Shown here piece by piece: positions 1 through 10,600 of a stretch of 64,000 bases of DNA. The DNA lies in contig NW_020825463.1 of NCBI RefSeq assembly GCF_003286085.1, positions 104,503-168,502 on the forward strand, written 5' to 3'. Numbering within the stretch: position 1 is the stretch's first letter; every line of letters begins with the position of its first letter. This DNA is from Drosophila persimilis. Its lineage: Eukaryota > Arthropoda > Insecta > Diptera > Drosophilidae. Below the pieces are notes generated by a model, which worked only from the letters and a program-made list of their open reading frames with translations, was not told the DNA's origin and did no database searches. A program made the position numbers and the translations under genes.

Positions 1-255
1 CCAAACTGGACAGCCGAAGTTTTTAAAATTTTAAAAGTAAAGTCTACTAATCCTGTAACATATGAGCTGGAGGACTATAAGGGGGAAATGATCAAAGGCT
101 CATTTTATGATCAAGAACTCCAAAAAGTTAAAGATGAAAATGCTTTCTTAGTGGAAAAAATACTTAGAAGGAAAAAAGAACAAGTTTTTGTTAAATGGTT
201 AGGTTTCGATGAAACACACAATTCATGGATAGATAAAAAGAGTATATTAAAATAA
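1..255 (+). CDS. Polinton integrase, C-terminal tail with chromodomain (partial)
   Basis: The frame is open from base 1 and ends at a TAA at 253-255 (84 codons). The first ~45 residues read like the SH3-like tail of Polinton integrases (NPVTYELEDYKGE, then FYDQELQKVK). The last ~38 residues are a chromodomain: FLVEKILRRKKEQVFVKW, then NSWI. In this family the integrase joins element ends to host DNA, and the chromodomain is thought to bind modified histone tails. The catalytic core lies upstream, outside the window. It converges on the polymerase gene at 370, leaving only ~115 AT-rich bases between them. Confidence 0.85.
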   Translation, partial: PNWTAEVFKILKVKSTNPVTYELEDYKGEMIKGSFYDQELQKVKDENAFLVEKILRRKKEQVFVKWLGFDETHNSWIDKKSILK

Positions 256-369
256 TTAAGCACTCAAAATATTTATCAGATTTAATTTATTTTTGTGTAT
301 TTTTTACATTGAAATATAGTTTTAATTATACACAAATTAAAAATAATAATAATATAATGTTAAATTTAC

Positions 370-1362
370 TTATACCATATTTTGTGTATTATTACTATCA
401 CCTAAAATATTTTTAATTTCATAGTGATTATGAGCTAATGTTGAAATATTATCAGGTAATATAAATCTTTTGTCATCCTTATAATTTAGACTTATCTTAT
501 TTACAATTTCAGTATAAATTTTATGACCTCTACTTCTAATAACTCTCTGTTGTCCATAATAAGTTTTTTTATGTTTAATGCATTCAATATAATGAGTATG
601 AGTTAATCGTTTAACTACTGACTTTTTTACGCCTTTAACTTTTTTTACGTTATAGTCAGTGTTATCATCTTTAGCAATTAAATATGAGTATGCTTTCGCT
701 TTTAATCCTGCAAACGACGTCATTATTTTTCCTGCATTTTCGTCTTTCATTAATCCAAGCTCTTTGTTATTAGCGAGATTGATACCGAATCTGTTTGAGG
801 CTAGGTAATTGGATGTATCAAAGCGATTAGGATTGAATTTAATTAAATCATAAAAATCTTCTTCTGATGATATAATAAATGAATCTGTATCCATATAGAG
901 TATTTTTGATGATGGACATTTTACAGAATGAAAATTATAGAAATAGTCATACATTAACCATTTTGAAAGTTCTAGTACACTAACTCCAATGTATATGGGC
1001 TTATCATAAAAATTTCGGGACTTAGTTGATTCAATGGCAGCCAAATTATCTCCAATGATTTCAACACTGTGGAAATTATGTCTTGCTATGCGTTGTCTAA
1101 ACCCTGCTGAGTTTTGTCTTGAATCATAATGCTTAACTAATGCAACCTCACGACGTTTTTCTACATTCTCCATTGTTTTGCCGTAAACGGCATTAACCAT
1201 TAATTTGTAAAAGTTTATCTCAAAGTCATTGCTAGCTAATTTTCTAAGAGATGTATTGAGGTCAATATAAGGTTTCAGCCAACAGGACTGATTAAATGAT
1301 AAAACTCTAGATATTTTTTCTAAAATCATACCTTGCTCTATACATAACTGTAGCTGCTTCAA
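370..1362 (-). pseudogene. Polinton DNA polymerase B, palm and C-terminal part
   Basis: This part carries two polymerase motifs of family B: KLMVNAVYG at residues 53-61 (motif B, template and dNTP binding) and YMDTDSF at 156-162 (motif C, with the metal-binding aspartates). The rest is a thumb-like C-terminus ending at 370. The family is protein-primed and copies the element's own DNA. It continues the polymerase parts at 1,411-4,341 on the same strand. Part of a broken fossil gene. Confidence 0.85.
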
Positions 1363-1410
1363 ATGGATTATATAGTTCTTTTTATCACTTAAGTCAGCTA
1401 TTAGTTTTGT

Positions 1411-2634
1411 CTACTTTCCTCCTGGTGGAATCTTATTTTCGGGGCAAAAAGGTAAACTATTATGCTTATTATGAATATCATCAGGATATCGCAAATCTAC
1501 TTCTAAAATATATCCAACATCACTAGATGCCGATATGCTAAGAACGTTGAAAGATGAAATTTCATCGTTACTTAGAAATTTAAAATTAGAAAATGGAAGG
1601 GGTTGACTCATAGCCCATCCATATAAGTTGTTGGCGTCAATATATGAAAGGAAATTTATGGGTTCGGTAGGCTTAAATTTATTATTTAAATATTTGTTAT
1701 TTGCTGTTGCAATCCGTTGAGTACATTGGGTCAACCCTCCACGAACAGCAGTTTTTAAAAAATTATAAATGTCAGGATCACTAACAAGTTCTAATTCTAC
1801 TCTTGTGTATTTTAACATTGCCTCCCATGAAACTGAAGGAGCAGTAACATAATTAATGGGGTCTAACCTGTACACTCGGGAACAAAGACTCCTAAAATTC
1901 TCAAATACATCAGCAAGAATTAAAACATCGCTTTCCAAATATAATTTTAAATAATCTCTAATAGATTTGCAATTAAATGCGCTCCAAACCTTCTGAGCAA
2001 AGTTGTAGTCTTCAACACTACATTCCTCATCATTCAGTGAATTATAAAAATTATCTCGCGAAGGAAGCAGGGTTTCATAAAATTTTTCAAAACTATCCAA
2101 ATAATCATAGGGAAATACTCCCTTTCGTCGTAGCATATCAAATTTTTCACCTTGATATTTACTTTTCAAAATTTTAAAATTCGCTATGTTCATATAACTA
2201 GCGAGTTTTTCTAAGCTTGAATTTAAAAATCTATTTGAATCTATATATCTAATTTTATATTGATGAAGATAAGATTCATCGAGCTTACAAATTTGAGTTA
2301 ACGCAATATATAACTCTTTATTGCAAGGAATGGGTCTTAGTTCATCTTTTATTGACGTAACAAATAAATGTATATCATAACGAGATAAGTTATGAAAAAC
2401 TACCGGGAAAAAGGGATCGCTTAATCTAAATGTCTGTTTACACAGCTTATGAATAGGACCTACATATTGTCCTGTAAACTGATCAAATAATTTTTCTCGA
2501 TCATCATCAGAAATTTGTTTCTCGCAGGCATAGCATTCACCGTGTTCCTGGCAATCCTCATCCCAAATGTTAAACTGATAGATTGGTTTTTTATAGGACT
2601 TCCAGTACTTCTCATAAAGTCCATCGGTTTTCAT
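1411..2634 (-). pseudogene. Polinton DNA polymerase B, exonuclease II/III and palm motif A part
   Basis: Motifs appear in the family order. An N-terminal Cys-rich stretch (CQEHGECYACEKQ) comes first, then HNLSRYDIH near residue 85 (Exo II), then YLESDVLILADVF near 235 (Exo III). DANNLYG near residue 333 is polymerase motif A, in the slot of DxxSLYP. These supply proofreading and half of the polymerase site in intact relatives. The part lies between the other polymerase parts on the minus strand. Fossil. Confidence 0.85.
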
Positions 2635-2695
2635 CCTAAGTGCTTGACAAAATTTTTGGATACAATCAGGTCCTTAAATAACGAAATCATTATGT

Positions 2696-2968
2696 TTATG
2701 AGTTTATTGCCTTTGCTGGAATGTTAAAATATTTACCTTCGTATGTCCACATCTCATTTAGATGTTCATTGTATTTATGTACAATATAAAATGATGCTGC
2801 ACATGCTGTATGCCTCTGTGCCATAGTAGTTGATGATTTTGATGGATCATTAAGATTTATATCGTAATTTTCCAAAACTGCTTCGATGTCAGCATAAATT
2901 ACTACTGGTGGAGATAGTTTTTTAGAAAAACTTTTGAATACAGTTTTGGTATTAGGTTCAGGATACAA
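2696..2968 (-). pseudogene. Polinton DNA polymerase B, exonuclease I part
   Basis: VIYADIEAVL at residues 23-32 fits the Exo I motif (D-x-E) that opens the 3'-5' exonuclease domain of type B polymerases. The segment sits where that domain belongs, between the zinc-finger-like N-terminal part and the Exo II part. Fossil part of the same broken gene. Confidence 0.75.
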
Positions 2969-4341
2969 AGCAGCAACTTTTCCACACTCTTTAGTGTATA
3001 GTATGTATATGTATGTATAGTATTTGTTGTACTATAAAATTTACTATGTTGTGAATAACATAATTTTCTCATGCACGTTATATATGCATAATGCATCATT
3101 TGCATATTATCACTATTAATTCCAAGCAAGTTTATGTGGTGAGTCCGAATTTTCTTAGTCCTCACTGTGGGTCCCACAACGTTTTTTCCATTCTCATCGA
3201 CTTCATAAACATTGATGCTAAAATCCTCATTTGCTGATTCGAATCGCTTGATTCCTTTGCTTGTTATTGGAAACTCAATTCCGGAAAAATTTAATCTTAC
3301 TCCTTCATAATAAATGATGTCTTGCCGTATGTTTCCGCATCGATAGGATGATGGTATTGTTAACTTATCTCGGGAAATTTTTTTTAATGCTGCTGTTTGA
3401 TATATAGTTTTAAGGTGTGTTCCATAGGCTAATGATGCTAAAACACACCACTTGAAACAAAAATCATCGTAATTTTTAACATTTATGAGTGCATTTCGTG
3501 ACTTAATTTTTTTGGGAGCTTGGATAAACCTGTTTGCAGTGATATGCTCTAGTTTTATCATGGTAAGTTCAAAATATTTAAAACACTTTATTGCCCAACC
3601 TGAATCCTTCTCCTGGAATTCACTGCTGAGAGTTATCAAATTTTCTATGGTATCATTTAGATGATCATCAATCAGCTCGTTTTCATATATTGGTTTGTAT
3701 GGAGTAATGAAATGCTTCATTGTTTCTGTTAAGCTTTCATCATCAGTGTTTTTAACGTATAATCCATATACTTTTAAATTGTATTTTATGGATCTGTACT
3801 CACTCATGCAGTGACGCAATAAATTGATAATATCATTTTTGCAATCATGAAAAAACTCTTTTAAATCAATCTGTTCACTTTTATTTGAGTGAACACGATA
3901 TGATTTTAAAGGAAATCGCGACTCCGTTGAAATTAAAATAACGTTTTCATTTTCCTCTAGTTGAGCTGCTCTTGCATTCTTATGTTTGTCCGACATCATA
4001 TGGCGTCTTTCCCTAGACGAAGGGTAACTTTCACCGCAAATTGAACAGTCAATAATCCTTAGGTCCATCGGAGTATCCAATCGGGGCCGTTTTGAAGCTC
4101 CTGACGTTGAAGGACCTTGAAGATCACTTGAATTAGATCCTTTGCTCATAAGAATCTCAAAAGCATTCCTAGGTCCCAAGCAAGCTTCATAATGACTATC
4201 AAACTCTATTAAGTCGATGGACTTAGAGCAAAGGTCACACACCACATTATTACGCAAATCAGAGCATCTCTCATAATGAGATTGAAACTCTGAAAAGTCA
4301 ACGGACTTATCACACATGTTGCACTGAACTTTTGATGCCAT
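2902..4341 (-). pseudogene. Polinton DNA polymerase B, N-terminal part with Cys/His fingers
   Basis: The ATG at 4,339-4,341 opens a run of three finger-like motifs: CNMCDKSVDFSEFQSHYERC, then a second CX2CX12HX3C, then CSICGESYPSSRERRHMM with two later histidines. A long region without an obvious catalytic motif follows, including ITPYKPIYENELIDDHLNDT. Polinton polymerases often carry long N-terminal extensions with fingers of this kind. It is the start of the polymerase because the exonuclease and palm parts follow on the same strand. Fossil. Confidence 0.75.
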
Positions 4342-4804
4342 TTTAAGTTTTATTTATTTATTTTTTTTTTTGTATCGAACTAACCACTTTCACTATTGAA
4401 ACAGGACTAAGGGTTTCCTTTTTAAATGGTATCTTTTTAGGCCCCCCCAAACACCTTCTTAATCTTTTATATCCAAAACAACAGTACCTGCTCACAAACC
4501 TGTTTCAAACGATTCCTACTGGGTCAATCTAATAATATGAGGGAAAGTTTACAACCTCTATTCTACCTGAAATCCACTTATTCTTTTTGTGTAATCCTAA
4601 CGTGGAAGAAACCTGTTTCAAACGAATCCTATGATTCTCTTGTAATAAGAGGAAGTGAAATTCAACCAATCAAAAGTAAAACAGAAAACATTTAAAATAA
4701 ATAGTGGTTAAATGTGTTATATTTATTATATATGTACATATGTATATATTATTTTTAGAAAAATACATAAAATATTCTTATTATATAAATATGTATTCGT
4801 ATTA
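4342..4804. other. Non-coding stretch upstream of the polymerase, with a repeated 24-bp motif
   Basis: I see no gene. A motif AAACCTGTTTCAAACGA occurs at about 4,495-4,519 and again at 4,609-4,632, with one or two differences beyond the shared core. It may be a promoter element of the divergent or tandem Polinton genes. Bases 4,690-4,800 are very AT-rich with TATATGTACATATG-type runs. Confidence 0.4.
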
Positions 4805-5158
4805 TTAAAATTTCGCCTCAGCTAATTTTACCGCAGCAATTAAGTCATCATCATCTTCGTCCCGAAGTAGTTCCTGGAGTTGAGATCTTTTATCATCATC
4901 CTGATTATCTACTAAATCGAAAATGTTGTCATCATCCGGGAAAATGTATGCTGGATTATCATTATTAGACGTTGCATTCCTTGGGTCATCGTCGACATCA
5001 TCCCATTTAATGTCACTTAACCAGGTCAAGTTGCTCTCGAGATAGGTTTGGGTCTTAATCCCAAAAATCAAGGACAGGTCTACGGAGCTCGGCTGAGAGT
5101 CCAGATTTATGGTTGATTCCGGTTGGGAATCGATAAAAATGATTTCAAGGTCATCCAT
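4805..5158 (-). CDS. Small acidic protein of unknown function, Polinton-associated
   Basis: The 117-residue ORF starts at an ATG at 5,156-5,158. It is strongly acidic, with Asp clusters (WDDVDDDP, DEDDDDLIAA) and a short hydrophobic start (MDDLEIIFIDSQP). I see no membrane segment, signal peptide or known domain. It lies on the polymerase strand ~460 bases upstream of its start, so it is probably one of the small accessory genes that Polintons carry, but this is inference from position. It could also be an unrelated chance ORF, though its length and clear compositional bias argue for real coding. Confidence 0.45.
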   Translation of the reverse strand: MDDLEIIFIDSQPESTINLDSQPSSVDLSLIFGIKTQTYLESNLTWLSDIKWDDVDDDPRNATSNNDNPAYIFPDDDNIFDLVDNQDDDKRSQLQELLRDEDDDDLIAAVKLAEAKF

Positions 5159-5554
5159 CGTTGTTGAAAGATTACTAGTTTATGTCCTAGCTGTTAGCTG
5201 TGAGTAGTTATTATATAGGCACTTTGCTATGGGACAGTGTTAGGTACACAAAGGAGGAATATAAATTATAGAGAAAGTAGAAAGGTTCAAGGGCATCGAA
5301 ACCGTTTTTCAGGAAACACTTAAAAAATACCTCTAAACTATCACATTAGATTCATTGCAAAGGGATGACCTACCTGTTTGAGGGTTGTTTGAATCGCAAC
5401 ACGGGACCAATCGTAAAAACAGGTTCATTGACAGTAAGAGGGAGGAGAGAGAATATAAATGAGCGAAGGATCGATTTGAGAGGATTTTACATGGTTGAGA
5501 AACAGGATTGAGATCTAAGTTAGTTCACATTATCGCCGATAGGTGGCGCCACCA

Positions 5555-6038
5555 AGTAGTAAGGATACGGGACAGCCGTATATTTACTCTAAGTAGCATT
5601 AATTAATTTTGATGTCTTCCTATTATAATTTTATTCTTTGTGTGCTCCTATATATATCTCCATTAATTTGTGTTCTCTTACCATTCAACCCTCTATACGG
5701 ACATCTAGATACCCAGGTTTCCAACCTATGTTTTCTATAGGATGTAAATTTCAGAAACTTCACACATTTGTTTTCCCAATTCAATGTTTATAAAATATCC
5801 TATAAGTATTTATTTAACTTGACCAGTTAATAACATAGTAGAAATTGGTTCCCAATTCAATGTTAATAAAATATCTTATAAGTATTTATTTAACATGATC
5901 ACGTAATAACATAGCAATATGATGCACACTTACATTCAACATGTTGCCAAGCTTCACATGCTTAAGCAAATGTTGCTGCAGCATGTTGAGAATTTGGTAA
6001 TTCAGTGTAAAATGCGACCGTCCCTTATCCTTACTACT
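5555..6038. repeat. Imperfect inverted repeat, ~25-bp ends, 484 bp apart
   Basis: AGTAGTAAGGATACGGGAC at 5,555-5,573 is matched in reverse complement at 6,020-6,038 (AGTAGTAAGGATAAGGGAC). Similarity continues more weakly for ~6 bases. No target-site duplication is obvious. Known Polinton ends start with AG, so the 6,038 end, reading leftward, could be the Polinton terminus. The pair could instead bound a small 484-bp non-autonomous DNA element. Confidence 0.5.
5773..5919 (+). repeat. 76-bp direct repeat, two copies
   Basis: TTCCCAATTCAATGTTTATA at 5,773 recurs at 5,849 with few changes, including the shared TAAGTATTTATTTAAC and TAATAACATAG. The two copies abut. Confidence 0.8.
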
Positions 6039-6357
6039 AACTTCAAATCAGGGATTAGCAGCCCAAAAATCAGAGCCCCGGCGAATAGCCAGCAGCAATC
6101 TTTGATCCCTCGACTTGTGCACAGCTGAGGCTGGTTTACCTAATACCCCCTCAAGCAACAGCCGCCGGCACGTGTCCCAGACGCGCCGGCGAAAACCACG
6201 CGGAAAACCACGCAGCCAGCCACCTACGTAGTTGAACGAGACGGGGAGAGACCGCCGGAGACACGCGGGCCGGGGAGAAAATGTCCGCGGACGGCGCCTA
6301 GAACTTTGGCACGCGACGCGACAAAGCGGCAGCGGCGGAACAGCGAGACAGCGGCAG

Positions 6358-6565
6358 AGCGGAGAAAGAGCAGCAAAGCAGCAGCGACAGAGCAGCGAGC
6401 CAGCGGCAGAGCGGAGAAGAGCAGCAAAGCAGCAGCGACAGAGCTGCGAGCCAGCGGCAGAGCGGAGAAGAGCAGCAAAGCAGCAGCGACAGAGCTGCGA
6501 GCCAGCGGCAGAGCGGAGAAGAGCAGCAAAGTAGCAGCGACAGAGCAGCGAGCCAGTCACAGAGA
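6358..6565 (+). repeat. 51-bp tandem repeat, about four copies, CAG-rich
   Basis: AGCGGAGAA begins successive copies at 6,358, 6,410, 6,461 and 6,512. Each includes GAGCAGCAAAGCAGCAGCGA and GAGCCAGCGGCAG. Because 51 is a multiple of three, long repetitive frames are open on both strands, which does not indicate coding. Confidence 0.9.
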
Positions 6566-6703
6566 AGCCAAGCAGCGGTAGAACAACGGAGCAGCGGGGG
6601 ACAGAGGGCGAAGGCAGAGGAACAGCTAGATGGCAGAGGGGCCCTCGGTCAGAAAGGAATGGCCACGGCCAATATAAGGCGGAGCAGGAACACGACTCAG
6701 AGG

Positions 6704-6835
6704 GTTACCACCGAGCAGTCAGGGAGTTACCACCGAGCAGTCAAGGAGTTACCACCGAGCAGTCGGGGAGTTACCACCGAGCAGTCAGGCAGTTACCACC
6801 GGACAGTCAGACAGTTAATACCGAGCAGTCAGAGA
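6704..6835 (+). repeat. 22-bp tandem repeat, six copies
   Basis: GTTACCACCGAGCAGTCAGG-type units start at 6,704, 6,726, 6,748, 6,770, 6,792 and 6,814. The last two copies are more diverged. Confidence 0.9.
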
Positions 6836-6867
6836 GAGATTACCGAGCTTCCACAGGGAACCGTTCC

Positions 6868-7106
6868 CTGTACCGTGCCACATATCCTTCGACAGGATCA
6901 TCCAACCCAGTGCTGGGTTGCTGCTCCTAGTACAGGATCATCAATAGAGTACCGTGCCGCGTGTCCTTCAAACAGGACCACCCACCTCAGTGAGTGTATC
7001 CTATATAGGATCACCGATCCAGTACCTTGCCACGTATCCTTCGACAGGACCCCCCACCCACTGCTGTGTATCCTAGTACAGGAGCCCTGACCCAGTACCG
7101 TGCTGA
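6868..7106 (+). repeat. ~75-80-bp tandem repeat, three diverged copies
   Basis: Each copy has AGTACCGTGCCAC-like and TCCTTCGACAGGA-like parts followed by TATCCTAGTACAGGA-like parts. Copies begin near 6,868, 6,950 and 7,020. Confidence 0.65.
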
Positions 7107-7149
7107 TAACGACTCACACTGGTGCCCCGATTAGTGGAACAGGATCAGG

Positions 7150-8149
7150 ATGAACATACGCTGGATAGCGTCCCGCAGGAAGGACGAGCTGCAGAGCCTG
7201 GCTAAGGAGTTTGGACTAGGAGAAACCGGGACGGTGGAGGATCTACGGAGCCGGATCACCGCATTCATCGCACGCCCTTGGCACCCCGAAGCCGTGCAGG
7301 CAAGGCTAGATGAATTGACTACGCACTTTGGGAACATACCGAGCCCAGGGACCACCGGAGCCCAGCCACGTCACCCGGGCCAGGGAGCCGGACGAAGATG
7401 GAAGACAGCAAGGAGGGACCAAAACTGCGATTGATTATACCCGAGCAGCCCAGCACGAGCCAAAGATCCACCCAGGGATACCGCGAGACAGCAACCGAGG
7501 ACACCGGCCGCCCAGGACGAGCAACCACAACGAGCTGCCCAAGGACCACTCCAAGGCACCAGACCAGAGGCGTCCAGCAAGCACCACGAGCCAGGACCCA
7601 CTACCACTGGACCCCTGGCCACGCCTAGCCACCAGACAACCACTGAAGGAGAACAGCCACGTTTTCCTCAGGGACATCGGTTCTCACGCCCCGGAGGGGG
7701 TGAGATCTCGTACTCGTTACTGGCGGACAAACTCCGGAAATGGGGATTTACTTTCGACGGCCACGCTCATGGAAAGGCTCGAGGAGCGAGTGGAATCATA
7801 CGGCGGGAGCCCCGAGCAGTTGCCGCGAGCCATCTCCGGTCTCCTTACAGGTAAGGCCGAAGGATGGTTCCAAACTTTTTCAGATGCAGGGACAGAATTG
7901 GACAGACTTCGGAAAGAATTCCTAGAATTCTTCCTGCCACCCACATACTTCCAGCGGCTGGAAGACACCATACGAAGTCGGGAACAGAAGCCCAAGGAAT
8001 CCTTACGGGATTACCTTATCGAATTACGTCTGATGATGCAGCGTTCCAGTACACTCGGGAACAGGAACTCGAGCGGATCTACGAAAATCTCCGCCCGGTG
8101 TATCAAATGTACACGAGCAGACAGGATTTCCGATCCCTCACAGAATTGA
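7150..8149 (+). pseudogene. Element B gag, N-terminal and core parts
   Basis: The start at 7,150 reads MNIRWIASRRKDELQSLAKE and then GETGTVEDLRSRI, a helix-turn-helix SAP-like start shared with element A gag (around 15,700 on -) and fragment C. A proline- and glutamine-rich linker follows. The gag core spans about 7,770-8,050, with MERLEERVESYGGS, LLTGKAEGWF and RKEFLEFFLPPTYFQRLE, typical of Ty3/gypsy capsid (retrotrans_gag). Fossil, in more than one frame. Confidence 0.7.
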
Positions 8150-8289
8150 CCCAGCTCGTCTCTGCCTACGAAACCGCGCGGGACCGAGAAGCACTCCGCC
8201 TTTACCGGCAATGGAACCAACCCCCAACGGGGCAACACACACGAGACACCCGGGAAAACCGAGATCGCCAACCGAGGAATCGGCCAGGA

Positions 8290-8880
8290 GGAAGAGCAAG
8301 CGATCGATGTACGACGAGCCTGCCGGAACTGCGGGAAAAACGGCCATTTCAGTGGTGCGTGCACAAACCGACAGAAGCTGTTCTGTTGGGAATGTGGCCA
8401 CCGAGGGGTCCGGACCGTCAACTGCTGCCGGAAACCCGCGTCGGGAAACGGATCGGGTCTCCGCCCAACTGGGACATGGACGGAGGCGCGCACCCAGGAA
8501 CAGGAGAAACATCTGGGAGCTCTGGGAGAGCATTTGCTGCCACCCTCGACACTGGAGCCACACGATCCTTCATCAGTGAGCGGCTGGCGAAGGAGAGGGA
8601 CGACCAAGAACAGGCGAGAGGGGAGGACCAGGATCCGCCTGGCAGATGGAACCAGGAAGGAGATCAACCAAGCGATAGCAGTCACCGTGCGCCTGGATCA
8701 ACAAGAAACACAGGTGTCTCTTCTTATACTCCCCACGGTATTAGACGACTTCATCTTGGGACTCTACTTCCTCTGTGGCATCCGCTCAAGAATCCACTGT
8801 GGACGGGCATATCTACAGCTGAAGTTGCAGCAGAAACCCGCCGGGACGATACCATCATGCAACGCCCAGCCACGCCCACG
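8290..8880 (+). pseudogene. Element B zinc knuckle and aspartic protease region
   Basis: A CX2CX4HX4C knuckle, CRNCGKNGHFSGAC, is readable near 8,316-8,357, followed by a second Cys pair. About 180 bases on, near 8,535, the frame reads FAATLDTGATRSFISERLA, the retropepsin active-site signature DTG. In gypsy elements the knuckle binds the RNA and the protease cleaves Gag-Pol. Fossil. Confidence 0.7.
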
Positions 8881-9076
8881 GGTCGTCACGTTTGCGGACT
8901 CCACTGCCTTCCGAGACCAGCCTCAGACCAACACCCCACAGCCAACCACGAAACCATCCAACCGCCGCGACAACAAGACCTTACCCGACAAGATCAAGCA
9001 ACAACCCCAGGGCTACGCCACCATGGCGAGTTCCCCGGCACGAATCCCGACACCAACAGGACAACGCAACACAACA

Positions 9077-9700
9077 GGGACTTTGGCAGAGACAGCTACG
9101 GCTCCACTGGATCAATCCAGGGCCAGCTCGTCGAACTAGGAGTCACCAACAGGACACACCAGGAAGCAAGGGACTTTGGCAGAGACAGCTACGGCTCCAC
9201 TGGATCAATCCAGGGCCAGCTCGTCGAACCAGGAGTCACCAACAGGACACAGCAGGAAGCAAGGGACTTTGGCAGAGACAGCTACGGCTCCACTGGATCA
9301 ATCCAGGGCCAGCTCGTCGAACCAGGAGCCACCAACAGGACATAGCAGGAAGAAAGGGACTTTGGCAGAGACAGCTACGGCTCCACTGGATCAATCCAGG
9401 GCCAGCTCGTCGAACCAGGAGTCACCAACAGGACACAGCAGGAAGCAAGGGACTTTGGCAGAGACAGCTACGGCTCCACTGGATCAATCCAGGGCCAGCT
9501 CGTCGAACCAGGAGTCACCACCAGGACACAGCAGGAAGCAAGGGACTTTGGCAGAGACAGCTACGGCGCCACTGGATCAATCCAGGGCCAGCTCGTCGAA
9601 CCGGGAGTCAGCAACAGGACCCAGGAATCACCAGGATACTCCAGCAAAGATAGCTGCGGCCCCGCGGGATCAATCCAGGTCCAGCTGATCGAACCGGGAG
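9077..9700 (+). repeat. 93-bp tandem repeat, six clear copies plus a degenerate one
   Basis: GGGACTTTGGCAGAGACAGC begins copies at 9,077, 9,170, 9,263, 9,356, 9,449 and 9,542, each exactly 93 bp apart, then a degraded copy to ~9,700. As 93 is 31 codons, the period keeps all frames open and produces long repetitive ORFs. Copies differ by only a few bases, so the array is younger than the surrounding decay. It occupies the place where pol would be expected. Confidence 0.95.
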
Positions 9701-9880
9701 TAACCACGTAGTCACCCAACACGACAGACATCACGCAAGCCACGAACCCCGATACCACAGGTCGATATCACAGAAACCCCGACGACGGAGCACCAACTGA
9801 AGCCATTAGCCGACGCCGAGATAGCTCGGGAACGCAACCCGTTTCGCCCAGCCGACTCGGAAGACTACGAGAACACGATC

Positions 9881-10600
9881 TTGGCCACCATTACCTCCCT
9901 GGAACTGGAGGACCTATCGCCGTGGCAGCAAGCCCTATACCCCACAACAAAACCACACGGAACGAGCCAACAGGACGATCACCCAGTACATCGATGGAGA
10001 CCAGCGGAAATGGGACGAGCTGCTGCCCGAACACAGCCTAGCCATCAACAGCAGCACATCGGACACCACAGGCTTCAGCCCAGCATTCATCGTACTCGGC
10101 CGGGAACCTCGGTTGCCTGGAGAAGTGTACGAAGAGGCGACCCAGGACTAGGCGAAGTGACAGAGATCCCAACCGACAAGGCCAAGCGACTCAAGGAAAT
10201 CTTCGCCATCGTACAGGAAAATACCCAGCAGGCATCACAGACGCAGAGCAGGAACTACAACCTACGTCGACGCGAATGGAGACCCACGATCGGGACGCTC
10301 GTGATGCTACGCCAACATCACCTGTCCAAAGCGGCGGACAACTTCGCTGCCAAACTGGCTCCCAAATATGAGGGGCCTTACAAAGTAGTAAAATTTATTT
10401 CCCCCACCATTGCACGACTCCAGAAGCATCCGGGAAGACAACGACGAACGGCCGGACTAGCCGACCTCAAGGCCTACCACGACCACGACCAGCCAAACAC
10501 AAACAAGACACCACTCCCCGACCCCGCAAGCATGGCTCAACGACATCGTCCATCCGAGCACGTCGCGAGTCAACCCGTCTGGGATCATCACAGTGGAGGC
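9881..10600 (+). pseudogene. Element B integrase C-terminal part
   Basis: Readable pieces match the end of gypsy integrases. FIVLGREPRLPGEVYEEA is near 10,087-10,140 and TDKAKRLKEIFAIVQENTQQ near 10,167-10,226. LAPKYEGPYKVVKF is near 10,354-10,395 (GPY/F-type module). Element A has the close match PKFDGPYRVKSLPSPNIAKL. The catalytic core is not complete here. Fossil. Confidence 0.75.

Larger units (their letters stand above)
1..5160. mobile_element. Polinton/Maverick element, broken partial copy
   Basis: An integrase tail with a chromodomain on + faces, tail to tail, a long type B DNA polymerase on -, followed by a small acidic ORF. This pairing of a retroviral-type integrase with a protein-primed polymerase is the hallmark of Polintons. 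The left part (rest of integrase, capsid, ATPase and protease genes) lies outside the window or is lost. The coding parts are interrupted in a few places, so this is a fossil of moderate age. The right end is uncertain: it may stop near 5,160 or reach an inverted-repeat end near 6,038. Confidence 0.85.
5159..6038. other. Non-coding stretch right of the Polinton genes
   Basis: I see no convincing gene. It holds the imperfect inverted repeat at 5,555-6,038 and the 76-bp direct repeat at 5,773-5,919. The short ORF at 5,919-6,128 has no recognisable features. Confidence 0.4.
6039..7106 (+). other. GC-rich non-coding leader-like stretch, upstream of element B gag
   Basis: No gene is recognised. 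Composition switches sharply from AT-rich to GC-rich near 6,060. The stretch is built largely of three short tandem arrays (6,358-6,565, 6,704-6,835, 6,868-7,106). Its place just before the gag-like frame suggests the 5' leader or a degenerate 5' LTR of element B, but it does not match the LTR at 11,717-12,833. Confidence 0.4.

Noticed and set aside
6048-6581. Long overlapping ORFs on both strands, Cys/Leu/Arg-rich or Gln/Ala-rich
   Set aside because: They are by-products of the 51-bp CAG-rich tandem repeat, whose period is a multiple of three. Several frames on both strands are open with no domain.
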